A stretch of DNA of 53,937 nucleotides from an uncultured bacterium (GCA_903899655.1 CAIUKF010000014.1:1-53937); one strand, 5' to 3'. Numbered from the stretch's first letter, positions 33,976-42,117 are shown. Program-made: numbers and translations. Notes: a model not told the origin generated them from the letters alone.

Positions 33976-34060
33976 TTGGCTATTGGAATTTAGCTTCGCT
34001 GTCCAGCGAATGGAATATGGCGAGAGCAGCCAATAGCCATATTCTATATTCTAATAGCCA
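33976..34060. repeat. Dispersed TTGGAATATGG-type repeat, copy 2
   Basis: TTGGCTATTGGAATT (33976-33990), GAATGGAATATGGCG (34008-34022) and the inverse CAATAGCCATATTCTATATT (34031-34050) followed by CTAATAGCCA make an imperfect palindrome between the kinase gene and polA. The polA -10 box follows directly. Confidence 0.75.
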
Positions 34061-34069
34061 CCCCTAAGC

Positions 34070-34075
34070 TATAAT
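34070..34075 (+). promoter_or_regulatory. -10 box of polA (leaderless arrangement)
   Basis: TATAAT ends 6 nt before the ATG at 34082. The -35 region falls within the repeat and is not recognisable. Confidence 0.6.
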
Positions 34076-34081
34076 GATATT

Positions 34082-36619
34082 ATGACAAAACGCCTGGCGG
34101 TTATCGACGGAAAATCTGTATTTTATCGAGGGTATTATTCGATGCCAAATTTGTCGCTGCCCGACGGCACGCCAACTGGCGGTGTTTTTGGTTTTGCGTC
34201 ACTAGCCATCGAACTTATCAAAAAGTTAGAGCCCGATTATGTCGCAATTGCTTGGGATAAACGCGGTACTAACATTCGCAAACGACGTGAGATTTATCCC
34301 GAATACAAAGCTGGTCGCAAAGCCGCCCCAGATGACTTTTACGAACAAATTCCGATTTTATACGAACTGCTGGACGCTTTTGGTTGGCCACTGTACGAAT
34401 TGGACGATTACGAAGCCGATGATATTTTGGGTGCTTTTTCGCGCGAGGCAACTGCCAAAGGTATTGAAACTTATTTACTGACCAGTGACTTGGACGCTTT
34501 GCAATTGGTTGGGCCGATGGTTAAAGTTTACGCGCTCAAAAATGGCCTATCGAACCTGGAAGAATTCGACGTAGAATATTTTGAAAAAAAGTACGGCATT
34601 GGCGTCGAACAGTTTTTGGACCTAAAATCCTTAATGGGGGATTCGTCTGATAATTTGCCTGGCGTTAATGGCATTGGTCAAAAAACGGGTATTCAATTAT
34701 TGCAACAATACGGCACATTGGACAATATTTACGAACATCTGGACGAAATCAAGCCAACTGTAGCCAAAAAGCTGGCTGATGGCAAAAAAATGGCCTATGT
34801 TACCAAAGAACTAGCCAGCATTTGGACCGATGCGCCCGTCAAACTTGATTGGGATGTTGCCGATATCAACGATATTGATCTGGAAAAAGTTGAAGCGATT
34901 TTAAAACGTCTGGAATTCTTTTCACTGATAAAACGCCTACCAAAACATATGCAATTACATAAAGTCGAGGAAAAAGTGATTGATGAACGGGCGGGTTTGA
35001 CCGAATTACAGGTTGTGCCTTGGCCTGAAACGTTATCGATTGATGGTCCGGTTGTATTGCATGCCAATGATGATATGATTTGGTTGTCGACTGACCACCA
35101 AACAATCAGCAGTGCCAAAATTGACCAATTAGACCGCAGTGTTTGGCGAGTTTTTGAACTGGCGACGGTCATTAGTTATGACAGTAAAATTTTGTATCAC
35201 CAGCTGGCTGCCAAAGGTGTTTTTGTGCGTTTTGGTGAGTTGCACGATATCCACCAAGCGGCTTTTTTGATTAATCCATTGCAACGTGATCGTACCTTGC
35301 CCGGATTGGTTGGCCAGCCAATTGGCGACAGCGCCGAAATTTCAGTGGCGGCAATTTGGCATATTTATGACCAACAAATTGTCGATTTTCAGCGCGAACC
35401 CAAGTTTGCCAAAATTGCGCATGACTTCGACTTTCCGCTGACTTATATTTTATTTTTGATGGAACATCGCGGTATCAAAATTGATGCACACGTTTTTGCT
35501 GCAATGAGTACACTACTTGGTGATGAGTATTTAGACCTTGAACAACAAATATATACAATGGTCGGTTATGAATTCAATATTGCCAGCCCAGCGCAACTTT
35601 CTGAGGTGTTATTTACCAAATTGCAATTGCCAACTGCCGGTATCAAAAAAGGTAAAACCGTCTACAGCACTGGCCAAAAAGAATTAAATAAACTTCGCGG
35701 TCAACATCCGATTATTGAATTGATCGAAAGGACTCGCGAACTTGCTAAACTCAAAAATACCTATATTGATGCACTGCCAAAATTGATTGATGACCAAGGC
35801 CGAATTCATACGACATTTAATCAAGATGTCGCCAGCACCGGCCGCCTTAGCAGCACTAATCCAAATTTGCAAAATATTCCGATTCGTACCGAGCAGGGTC
35901 GACAAATTCGCAGTGCCTTTATTCCAGACGGTGACAAAGTCTTTATTAGCGCCGATTATTCACAGTTTGAACTGCGTTTGGCGGCCGTGATGGCGGGTGA
36001 TCAACAAATGATTGCTGACTTTAATAGTGGCGTTGATATTCATACCAAAACCGCCAGCGAAATTTATAATATCCCGATTGATGATGTAACCAAAACCCAG
36101 CGTCGTGATGCCAAAACGATTAATTTTGGTGTGCTGTACGGTATGAGTCCACATGGCCTAAGTGTGGCGACTGGCATGAATTTATTCGAAGCCAAAAAGT
36201 TTATTGACCGCTATTTCGAACTGCGTTCGCCGATTCGCAAGTATATTGATGGTATTTTAAACCAAGCTCGAACTGTCGGCTATGTCGAAACTTATTTTGG
36301 CCGCCGTCGTCCAACGCCCGATATTCACAGCAGCAATTTCATGGTTCGCACCAGTGCCGAGCGTGCCGCTGCCAACATGCCGATACAGGGGACTGAAGCT
36401 GATTTAATGAAACTGGCTATGATCGAAGTCGACAAACGCTTAAACGGTCTGGGCGAGCAAATTTTGCAAATTCACGACAGTATTTTAATCGAAGCGCCAA
36501 TTGAAAATGCCGAAAAAATTGCTGAAATTTTGGAAAATACCATGGAAAACATCGCTCCACAGCTGGGCATTAAATTAAAAGTTGACGTCACAATTGGCAA
36601 AAATTGGGGCGAGCTTTGA
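34082..36619 (+). CDS. polA: DNA polymerase I
   Basis: 845 residues; fills gaps and removes primers. The 5'-3' exonuclease domain is complete (LAVIDGKSVFYRGYYS; WDKRGTNIRKR; YEADDILGAF; GDSSDNLPGVNGIGQKT). The 3'-5' exonuclease domain is present as a fold, but its Asp/Glu metal ligands are not evident, as in Taq polymerase, so proofreading is unlikely. Polymerase motif A is DYSQFELRL (Asp625), motif B RRDAKTINFGVLYGMS, motif C QIHDSILIE. In motif C the usual HDE is HDS (Asp799-Ser800), so the second acidic residue is missing. Confidence 0.96.
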   Translation: MTKRLAVIDGKSVFYRGYYSMPNLSLPDGTPTGGVFGFASLAIELIKKLEPDYVAIAWDKRGTNIRKRREIYPEYKAGRKAAPDDFYEQIPILYELLDAFGWPLYELDDYEADDILGAFSREATAKGIETYLLTSDLDALQLVGPMVKVYALKNGLSNLEEFDVEYFEKKYGIGVEQFLDLKSLMGDSSDNLPGVNGIGQKTGIQLLQQYGTLDNIYEHLDEIKPTVAKKLADGKKMAYVTKELASIWTDAPVKLDWDVADINDIDLEKVEAILKRLEFFSLIKRLPKHMQLHKVEEKVIDERAGLTELQVVPWPETLSIDGPVVLHANDDMIWLSTDHQTISSAKIDQLDRSVWRVFELATVISYDSKILYHQLAAKGVFVRFGELHDIHQAAFLINPLQRDRTLPGLVGQPIGDSAEISVAAIWHIYDQQIVDFQREPKFAKIAHDFDFPLTYILFLMEHRGIKIDAHVFAAMSTLLGDEYLDLEQQIYTMVGYEFNIASPAQLSEVLFTKLQLPTAGIKKGKTVYSTGQKELNKLRGQHPIIELIERTRELAKLKNTYIDALPKLIDDQGRIHTTFNQDVASTGRLSSTNPNLQNIPIRTEQGRQIRSAFIPDGDKVFISADYSQFELRLAAVMAGDQQMIADFNSGVDIHTKTASEIYNIPIDDVTKTQRRDAKTINFGVLYGMSPHGLSVATGMNLFEAKKFIDRYFELRSPIRKYIDGILNQARTVGYVETYFGRRRPTPDIHSSNFMVRTSAERAAANMPIQGTEADLMKLAMIEVDKRLNGLGEQILQIHDSILIEAPIENAEKIAEILENTMENIAPQLGIKLKVDVTIGKNWGEL

Positions 36620-36648
36620 TTGACATAACAGAGAAAGAATAGTATAAT
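36620..36648 (+). promoter_or_regulatory. Consensus sigma-70 promoter of the 36656-38775 operon
   Basis: Perfect TTGACA (36620-36625), 17-bp spacer, perfect TATAAT (36643-36648), then 7 nt to the ATG at 36656. The best promoter in the window; the message should start at or next to the start codon. Confidence 0.85.
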
Positions 36649-36655
36649 ACCACCC

Positions 36656-37252
36656 ATGGTAAAGCGTAAAACAAGACAAATTTTTTCGGTCGGTTTGACC
36701 CTAGTCATTATCGCAGTTGTGATTGCTGCGCTTGTTTCGCTGGCGCGTATTATCTTATTTCCAAGCTCAACCACTACTACCAACGATACTTCAATAACAT
36801 CGCTACTCAGCACATCGGCTGATCGTGCTGTTCGTATGACGGTTCGTGGACCGCTGACGGCTGATGAAAATTATCGCTCGTATCAGATTACAATTACGCC
36901 AAATACTCGTAATTTAACGACGTATAAAGGCTATTTGGACCAAGCGACTGACAGCATCGCCCTAACTAATAATATTCCAGCCTACGAACAATTTGTTTAC
37001 GCACTCAACAATGCCAACTACATGAAGGGTACTGAACTGACAGGTGCCAACAACGATACTCGCGGTATTTGTTCGGCTGGTTATGTTTATCAATTTGAAA
37101 TTTTGCAGTCGAATAAGACTCTGAAAAAGCTTTGGGCAACGTCATGCTCAAGCCCACGCGGTTCGCTAAATGCGACTGTCAGTGTAATTACTAAGTTATT
37201 TACAAATCAAATTCCAAAATCTAACACATTGATTGCTGACCTATGGCAGTAA
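36656..37252 (+). CDS. Hypothetical membrane-anchored protein
   Basis: 198 residues. A basic N-terminus (MVKRKTRQ) precedes one transmembrane helix (10-37), a Ser/Thr-rich linker and an extracytoplasmic domain of about 140 residues with two Cys near the end (ICSAGY and TSCSS) that may pair. Not recognised. It is the first gene of a four-part transcript from a consensus promoter; its last 10 bp overlap the HAD gene. Confidence 0.75.
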   Translation: MVKRKTRQIFSVGLTLVIIAVVIAALVSLARIILFPSSTTTTNDTSITSLLSTSADRAVRMTVRGPLTADENYRSYQITITPNTRNLTTYKGYLDQATDSIALTNNIPAYEQFVYALNNANYMKGTELTGANNDTRGICSAGYVYQFEILQSNKTLKKLWATSCSSPRGSLNATVSVITKLFTNQIPKSNTLIADLWQ

Positions 37253-37818
37253 AAGCGGTTATTTTTGACTGCTTTGGCGTCCTGATTACAATTGGCCGCG
37301 ATTTATTACACCAAACGTATCCACAATTTTCAGATCAACTGACCGAACTTGAACGTAAGTCTGATTCTGGCTTGGTTTCGCGTTCAGAATTTTACAATTC
37401 AGTCGTTGCTATAACTGGCATTAGTATGGACGATGCGATGAATAAATATTACAGCGTCGAAAATTATAATCAGTCGTCAATCGATTTAATCAAGCAAGTC
37501 AAGGCAACTGGTCGCTACAAAATTGGCCTACTCAGCAATATTGGCCATGGTTGGTTAGACGACTTTTTGCCAATTATGAACAGTATGAATTTATTTGACG
37601 CTGTTATTTTGTCTAGTGATATCGGCATTACTAAGCCTGATCCTAAAATCTTTGAATTAATGGCCGAAAAACTTGGTGTTAACACCGACGAGTGTATTAT
37701 GATTGACGACACGCCAGTCAATATAGCCAGCGCGATTAATACCGGCATGCAGGGCATTATCTTTGATTCAATTGACCAAGCAAAAACTGATTTAGGCAAA
37801 CTAATCGAGATTGCCTAA
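37243..37818 (+). CDS. HAD superfamily hydrolase (subfamily IA)
   Basis: 191 residues. Motif I is VIFDCFGVL with nucleophile Asp9, but the second Asp of DxD is Phe11, as in haloacid-dehalogenase-like members. Motif II is GLLSNIG, motif III lies in the KPDPKIFELMAEKLG region, and motif IV is CIMIDDTPVNIASA. The small cap is helical. The substrate is unknown; loss of the DxD acid argues against a classical phosphatase. The stop codon is followed directly by the fpg start. Confidence 0.87.
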   Translation: MAVKAVIFDCFGVLITIGRDLLHQTYPQFSDQLTELERKSDSGLVSRSEFYNSVVAITGISMDDAMNKYYSVENYNQSSIDLIKQVKATGRYKIGLLSNIGHGWLDDFLPIMNSMNLFDAVILSSDIGITKPDPKIFELMAEKLGVNTDECIMIDDTPVNIASAINTGMQGIIFDSIDQAKTDLGKLIEIA

Positions 37819-38775
37819 ATGCCTGAACTTCCTGAAGTCGAAACCGTCAAACGTGGACTTCATAAATTAATTATTGGTAAAATTATCAAAACCGCCGTTA
37901 CGGATAATCCCAAGTCTTTTCCGAATGCTCCCGCTGATGTAAAGCACTTTTTGATTAATGCCACCGTGATTGACGTTCGTCGTCGCGCCAAAGTTTTGCT
38001 GATTGATTTATCAACAAATTATACATTAGTAATTCATCTTAAAATGACCGGACAACTTGTTTTCGTCAACAAAAACATAGAATATGGCAAATGGAATATG
38101 GAAGGTGGCGAAATGCCAAATTCCAATAGCCAAATTCCAATAGCCAACGAAAGCGAAAACCGCTTTGCCGGCGGCCATCCGAATGATAGTTTAGTAAATT
38201 CGCTACCTGACAAATCAACCCGTGTCATTATTGAATTCACCGATGGATCGCATTTGTATTTTAATGACCAGCGCAAGTTTGGTTGGGTCCGTTTGATGCC
38301 AACTGTCGAAGTACCTAATATCGATTTTATGCGGCGAGTCGGTCCCGAACCATTAGAGCCTGATTTTACGGCTGCACAGTTTGCTGAACGCTTTAAACGT
38401 CGCGCCAGGACCACCATCAAAGCCGCTATATTGGACCAATCGGTGATTGCCGGTGTTGGTAACATTTACGCCGACGAATCGCTGTGGGGAGCCAAAATTC
38501 ACCCCTCAACCCTTGTTGGCCATATTCCATATTCCAAATTCCAATCGCTATATACCGAAGTCCGCGCTGTCATGAATTTATCAATCGAAAAAGGCGGTAG
38601 TACTAATCGAAATTATGTTAATGCCGAAGGCAAAAAGGGCAGTTATATGGATTTTGCGCGTGTTTTTCGCCGTGAAGGCTTGGCCTGTCCACGTTGTGGC
38701 ACCGAAATAATCAAAATTCGCGTCGCCGGTCGTGGCACGCATATTTGCCCATCTTGCCAACTTGTTGGCAAGTAG
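37819..38775 (+). CDS. mutM: Formamidopyrimidine-DNA glycosylase (MutM/Fpg) with repeat-derived insertion
   Basis: Removes oxidised purines (8-oxoguanine) and cleaves the abasic site. 318 residues against about 270-290 for the family. The catalytic N-terminus MPELPEVETVKRGL (Pro2, Glu3), the H2TH region (ILDQSVIAGVGNIYADESLW), NRNYVNAEGKKGSY and the zinc finger CPRCGTEI...CPSCQ are all intact. About 27 extra residues (86-112, rich in Asn, Glu, Met and Ser) are encoded by copies of the dispersed TTGGAATATGG repeat, in frame, within the beta-strand loop before GGHPNDSLVNSLPDKSTRVI. A second repeat-like run encodes HIPYSKFQS. The gene looks functional despite this. Confidence 0.95.
   Translation: MPELPEVETVKRGLHKLIIGKIIKTAVTDNPKSFPNAPADVKHFLINATVIDVRRRAKVLLIDLSTNYTLVIHLKMTGQLVFVNKNIEYGKWNMEGGEMPNSNSQIPIANESENRFAGGHPNDSLVNSLPDKSTRVIIEFTDGSHLYFNDQRKFGWVRLMPTVEVPNIDFMRRVGPEPLEPDFTAAQFAERFKRRARTTIKAAILDQSVIAGVGNIYADESLWGAKIHPSTLVGHIPYSKFQSLYTEVRAVMNLSIEKGGSTNRNYVNAEGKKGSYMDFARVFRREGLACPRCGTEIIKIRVAGRGTHICPSCQLVGK
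38077..38155. repeat. Dispersed TTGGAATATGG-type repeat, copy 3, inside mutM
   Basis: GAATATGG, TGGAATATGG, CCAAATTCCAATAGCC and AATTCCAATAGCCAA follow one another within the mutM frame and are inverted relative to each other. A further run of ATATTCC/AATTCC units lies at 38518-38548 in the same gene. Confidence 0.75.
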
Positions 38776-38890
38776 CTATTGGAATATGGCTATTGGAATA
38801 TGGCTGGAAGTAGCATTTAGTCATTGGAATATGCAAGATGGCGAATCGCAATCGCGCCAATAGCCACCTTCCAATAGCCAATAGCCAATC
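38775..38890. repeat. Dispersed TTGGAATATGG-type repeat, copy 4, tandem and inverted
   Basis: Two exact tandem copies of the 14-mer GCTATTGGAATATG (38775-38788, 38789-38802), a third related unit at 38821-38834, then the inverse CCAATAGCC repeated at 38856-38887. It fills the spacer between mutM and holA; the holA -10 box follows. Confidence 0.85.
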
Positions 38891-38898
38891 ATCTAGGC

Positions 38899-38904
38899 TA
38901 TAAT
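38899..38904 (+). promoter_or_regulatory. -10 box of holA (leaderless arrangement)
   Basis: TATAAT ends 7 nt before the ATG at 38912, and sits in the loop region of a small palindrome (ATCTAGGCTATAATAGCCTAG). Confidence 0.6.
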
Positions 38905-38911
38905 AGCCTAG

Positions 38912-39817
38912 ATGATTACATTGTTGCTAGGTGAAAATTCATTTGAAATCGAGCGGGCGTTACGGCAGATTACGGCTGATTTTAATGGTATCGTCGAACG
39001 AATTGATGGCAGTACATTGCAATTGGCACAACTGCCAGATTTGTTGATGGGTGTCAGTTTGTTTGCGACGGCGCGAACGGTGATTATTCGTGATTTGGGG
39101 TCTAACAAGGCCATTTGGCCAGTACTAGGTGACTGGTTGCCACGCATTTCGGATGATATTCATTTGGTGCTGGTCGAATCTAAACCCGACAAACGAACGA
39201 CAACCTTTAAGTTGCTAAAAAATCAGGCGACTGTTCACGAATTTCAGCCTTGGACCGATCGCGACACTCTGGTTGCCGAACGGTGGGTGAATGATGAATC
39301 AAAAAAGCTTGGTATCGATATGGATAAATCGAGTGTTCAGGCTTTGGTACGCTGGGTTGGTATTGACCAGTGGCAATTATTTCACGCTCTTGAAAAGTTG
39401 GCACTAGTCGATATCATATCTGTTGATGTCATTAAAAATATCATCGAACCCAATCCGATTGAAAATGTGTTCAATTTATTTGACACGGCCCTGCAGGGTG
39501 ACGTCAATGACTTGCGCCAAATGCTAAAAATTTTAGAACAGACCGAAGATCCTTACCGATTGTTTGCACTGTTGTCCAGCCAAGTCTTTCAATTGGCCGC
39601 CGTAGCCAACGCAACTAAGGATGACAACGTCGCCAAAGATTTTGGTATTCATCCATATGTCGTGTCCAAACTGCAGCCAATTGCCAAAAAAATCGGTAAA
39701 TCTGGTACTGCCAAAATAATTACAATTTTTGCCGCCGCTGATGACGACATGAAACTATCCCGCGCCGAACCATGGCTGTTAATCGAACGAGCTTTGATAA
39801 AAGTGGCCAATATATAA
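38912..39817 (+). CDS. holA: DNA polymerase III delta subunit
   Basis: 301 residues; the delta subunit opens the sliding clamp within the clamp loader. It has the three-domain HolA layout: N-terminal ITLLLGENSFEIERALRQI, a middle VLVESKPDKRTTTFKLLK and a C-terminal helical domain with NIIEPNPIENVFNLFDTALQ and DPYRLFALLSSQVFQLAAV. Walker motifs are degenerate, as expected. Last housekeeping gene before the accessory region. Confidence 0.92.
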   Translation: MITLLLGENSFEIERALRQITADFNGIVERIDGSTLQLAQLPDLLMGVSLFATARTVIIRDLGSNKAIWPVLGDWLPRISDDIHLVLVESKPDKRTTTFKLLKNQATVHEFQPWTDRDTLVAERWVNDESKKLGIDMDKSSVQALVRWVGIDQWQLFHALEKLALVDIISVDVIKNIIEPNPIENVFNLFDTALQGDVNDLRQMLKILEQTEDPYRLFALLSSQVFQLAAVANATKDDNVAKDFGIHPYVVSKLQPIAKKIGKSGTAKIITIFAAADDDMKLSRAEPWLLIERALIKVANI

Positions 39818-39859
39818 AAACTTATATTAAGCTTAGAATACTTATGATATTATTATTTT

Positions 39860-40204
39860 ATGAACAATTGGGTAATTCGATTCTATACTAACAGTCGAGG
39901 GGACGAACTTGTACAGGATTTCATACGCAATCAAGACAAACAAACAAAATCAAAAATTTCTCGTAGTATCGACCTGATAAATAAATACGGACCGGATTTG
40001 GGTTTGCCACATAGCAGGTATCTAGGTGATGGCATCTACGAACTACGGATAAGAGGTAAAAACGAAGTTCGGATATTTTATATTATCATCGTAAATGATC
40101 TAGAAGTTATATTTCTTCATGCGTTTAAAAAAAGAACCCAAAAAATGCCTCGCAGAGAATATATAATAGCCAAAGAAAGACGAGATATCTTGACGATATT
40201 ATAA
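39860..40204 (+). CDS. RelE/HigB-family toxin (Gp49-like)
   Basis: 114 residues of the HigB/phage Gp49 type: WVIRFYTNSRGDELVQDFI, LGLPHSRYLGDGIYELRIR, NEVRIFYIIIVNDLEVIFLHAF, KKRTQKMPRREYIIAKER. These proteins are ribosome-dependent mRNA endonucleases. The toxin gene comes first and the antitoxin 21 bp later, the HigBA order. Basic residues of the fold are kept (Arg and Lys near the C-terminus), so activity is plausible. Confidence 0.9.
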   Translation: MNNWVIRFYTNSRGDELVQDFIRNQDKQTKSKISRSIDLINKYGPDLGLPHSRYLGDGIYELRIRGKNEVRIFYIIIVNDLEVIFLHAFKKRTQKMPRREYIIAKERRDILTIL

Positions 40205-40225
40205 CGTATATGTTATATTTAATTC

Positions 40226-40516
40226 ATGAGTAAAGTAGATACAAGTAAATTCGCCAATTGGAAAGATTTCAAAAAGGAAGTCTTATCTGATCCTGAGGTA
40301 AAAAAAGAATACGACGCACTCGAGGCCGAGTTTGTTTTGATTGATAGTTTGATATCTGCAAGATTAGAAAAGAAAATGACCCAAGCCGAGCTTGCCAAGA
40401 AGGCAGGTATGAAACAAGAGGCGGTCGCAAGATTAGAGGGTGGTGATTCTAACCCAACTTTTACAACTCTAACAAAAATTGCCAAGGCTTTAGACAAAAA
40501 AGTTGTGTTAGTGTAA
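40226..40516 (+). CDS. HigA-type XRE antitoxin
   Basis: 96 residues. An N-terminal helical part (FANWKDFKKEVLSDPEVKKEYDAL) precedes a helix-turn-helix of the XRE/Cro type (MTQAELAKKAGMKQEAVARLEGG, about residues 51-73). It should neutralise the upstream toxin and repress the operon. The Lys-rich N-terminus is typical of HigA partners of Gp49-like toxins. Confidence 0.9.
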   Translation: MSKVDTSKFANWKDFKKEVLSDPEVKKEYDALEAEFVLIDSLISARLEKKMTQAELAKKAGMKQEAVARLEGGDSNPTFTTLTKIAKALDKKVVLV

Positions 40517-40549
40517 AACTCACGCGCCGAACCATCAATATATAACTCA

Positions 40550-40972
40550 GATTGTTACAAAAAATAAATGTGCGTTTGGGCTAAGGCCAAACGAAGGTGT
40601 GAATACTTCTTACTCACACCTTAATATGCCATGCATACATGTATATTAGCGCTACAAGAAACGCTATATATACTGCAACTATGGCATACAGCGCATTCAA
40701 TTCATCATCAATTATCTTAGTGATAAGAATAATGATAACAATGAAAAGTGCGCATCCAACGACTGTTGCGAGTGCTCCGAAGATCACATATGTCAGCAGC
40801 GCTATAACGCCAGCAAACATATAAGCCCCAAACCTTCTCCGTGAGTCATCATCATCGTATTTATTCGTCAATATGATAGCACTGACTAATATCACGATAA
40901 TTATTAAAGTTGTCATAAAATTTGTTTAATTTTCAACAAACAACAATGTACCAAACGCACATTGTAACAATC
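40550..40972. repeat. Inverted-repeat-bounded cassette around a small membrane protein gene
   Basis: The right end CCAAACGCACATTGTAACAATC (22 bp, 40951-40972; quoted in two parts as CCAAACGCACAT and TGTAACAATC) is matched in inverse at 40550-40579, where the same 22 bp are interrupted by 8 extra bases (AAAAATAA). Between them lie one small gene and a hairpin (AAGGTGTGA 40594-40602 / TCACACCTT 40614-40622). No transposase is present, so this resembles a MITE or a small mobile cassette. Confidence 0.6.
40614..40916 (-). CDS. Small hypothetical membrane protein
   Basis: 100 residues: TM1 (2-16), an acidic-basic loop NKYDDDDSRRR, TM2 and TM3 as long Ile/Val/Ala-rich stretches (about 31-67), then TM4 (76-95). 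Its stop codon lies in the right arm of a hairpin that may terminate transcription. The gene sits within a pair of inverted repeats next to a toxin-antitoxin module. Not recognised. Confidence 0.55.
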   Translation of the reverse strand: MTTLIIIVILVSAIILTNKYDDDDSRRRFGAYMFAGVIALLTYVIFGALATVVGCALFIVIIILITKIIDDELNALYAIVAVYIAFLVALIYMYAWHIKV

Positions 40973-41047
40973 CGACTTATTTTAAAAGAACACATGCCAA
41001 GAAGGCACTACTTTAGATACATTACAATACTTTAAATAATTAGTCAA

Positions 41048-41075
41048 TAAAAAAGCAGGATACAAGGCGTCCTGC
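41048..41075 (-). terminator. Intrinsic terminator of the small zinc-ribbon gene
   Basis: On the minus strand GCAGGA and TCCTGC form the stem around a 9-nt loop, followed by TTTTTT. Located 25 bp after the stop of the gene at 41100-41303. Confidence 0.75.
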
Positions 41076-41099
41076 TGGCGCTGTGTGGGGAATGACGCG

Positions 41100-41303
41100 T
41101 TAGCGTGTATCGACCCACAAAATGTCACAAAAACCGCCTTTGTTCACGCGCGCCATATAGCATGCGTCCGAACAGACGGTTGGATCACCGAACATATTTT
41201 CGAATGGCTCATGCGACGTTTTGCCGCATGATTCACACTTAAAAATATTGGTTGGTAATTCTTTTGCCACATCTTCTTTGCGTTGTTGGCTATTTTTTGC
41301 CAT
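41100..41303 (-). CDS. Small zinc-ribbon-like protein
   Basis: 67 residues with Cys pairs FKCESCGK and VCSDACYM, spaced as in a treble-clef or zinc-ribbon knuckle, and one further Cys (GGFCDILW). It has its own terminator, which supports expression. The 220 bp upstream to 41523 hold a short GGCC/GGCC hairpin with TTTT (about 41333-41352, plus strand) and nothing else recognised. Function unknown. Confidence 0.65.
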   Translation of the reverse strand: MAKNSQQRKEDVAKELPTNIFKCESCGKTSHEPFENMFGDPTVCSDACYMARVNKGGFCDILWVDTR

Positions 41304-41511
41304 TTAATTTATTTTTATTTTAAATAAAAATACGGCCAGTTTTCCGGCCTTTTGATTGTTATATAAACAAGCATAAATTGGCACGTTGACCAAATAATTT
41401 GCTGGTTTATACGTCTAACATTTTATCGCAAAGCTTGAAGTATTGCAAAAAGCATTGAATAATATCATTGTAAATAATTGGCACATTATGGCGTTATAAT
41501 TAATAATAGCT

Positions 41512-41517
41512 TATAAT
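41512..41517 (+). promoter_or_regulatory. -10 box of the NYN-domain gene (leaderless arrangement)
   Basis: TATAAT ends 6 nt before the ATG at 41524. Confidence 0.55.
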
Positions 41518-41523
41518 AAGCTT

Positions 41524-42117
41524 ATGGTTAAAACTAAACCAAATTACGCTTTTATTGACAGCCAAAACCTTAACCTCGGTGTGCGATCGCAGGGGTGGAA
41601 GATAGATTTTAAACGTTTTCGTGTATATCTGCGTGAAAAATATAATGTCGATAAAGCCTATATATTCATCGGTTATATAGCGAAAAATGATGATATGTAT
41701 GCCGCCTTTAAAAACTACGGTTATACCTGTATATTCAGGCCAACTTTGACAAATAAGGACGGTACAACAAAAGGTAATTGTGATGCAGAATTAGTGCTTC
41801 ATGCGATGATTGAATACAATAATTACGAAAAAGCTGTAATTGTGTCTGGCGACGGTGATTTTCAATGTTTGGCAAAGTATTTATATGAAAATAATAAGCT
41901 TGGTATTCTGTTGGTACCGAATCAAAAGAAGTTTTCTGCATTGTTAAAATATGACATATTTAAACCATATACGCGATTTGTAAGTGATTTAAGATTCAAG
42001 ATAGAATACTCTCGAAATAAGAAGAACCCCCGCAAGGACGAAACCTTGAAGGGGCAATCTTCTGTTGGTGATATAAAAAATATACCACGCCACAAGCGTA
42101 ATGTCAATAAAAAATAG
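41524..42117 (+). CDS. NYN-domain (LabA/DUF88-type) putative ribonuclease
   Basis: 197 residues. The NYN (PIN-like) fold is clear: NYAFIDSQNLNLGVRSQGW with the first catalytic Asp, KAYIFIGYIAKND, GNCDAELVLHAMIEYNNY with the second acid cluster, KAVIVSGDGDFQCLAKYL with the third, and KLGILLVPNQKKFSALLK. These metal-dependent nucleases act on RNA. The C-terminal 40 residues are very basic and are encoded by a strong hairpin (42021-42062: GAAGA, CCCC and AAGG paired with CCTT, GGGG and TCTTC). It lies in the defence-type part of the window, but a housekeeping RNA role is equally possible. Confidence 0.87.
   Translation: MVKTKPNYAFIDSQNLNLGVRSQGWKIDFKRFRVYLREKYNVDKAYIFIGYIAKNDDMYAAFKNYGYTCIFRPTLTNKDGTTKGNCDAELVLHAMIEYNNYEKAVIVSGDGDFQCLAKYLYENNKLGILLVPNQKKFSALLKYDIFKPYTRFVSDLRFKIEYSRNKKNPRKDETLKGQSSVGDIKNIPRHKRNVNKK

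Noticed and set aside
38775-38890. CRISPR array
   Set aside because: Repeat units are only 14 bp, directly abutting and partly inverted, without unique spacers or cas genes.
40550-40972. Insertion sequence
   Set aside because: No transposase or fragment of one lies between the inverted repeats, only a small membrane protein gene.
41524-42117. Toxin of a toxin-antitoxin pair
   Set aside because: The gene stands alone with its own promoter; radC follows after 38 bp and no antitoxin-like gene is adjacent.
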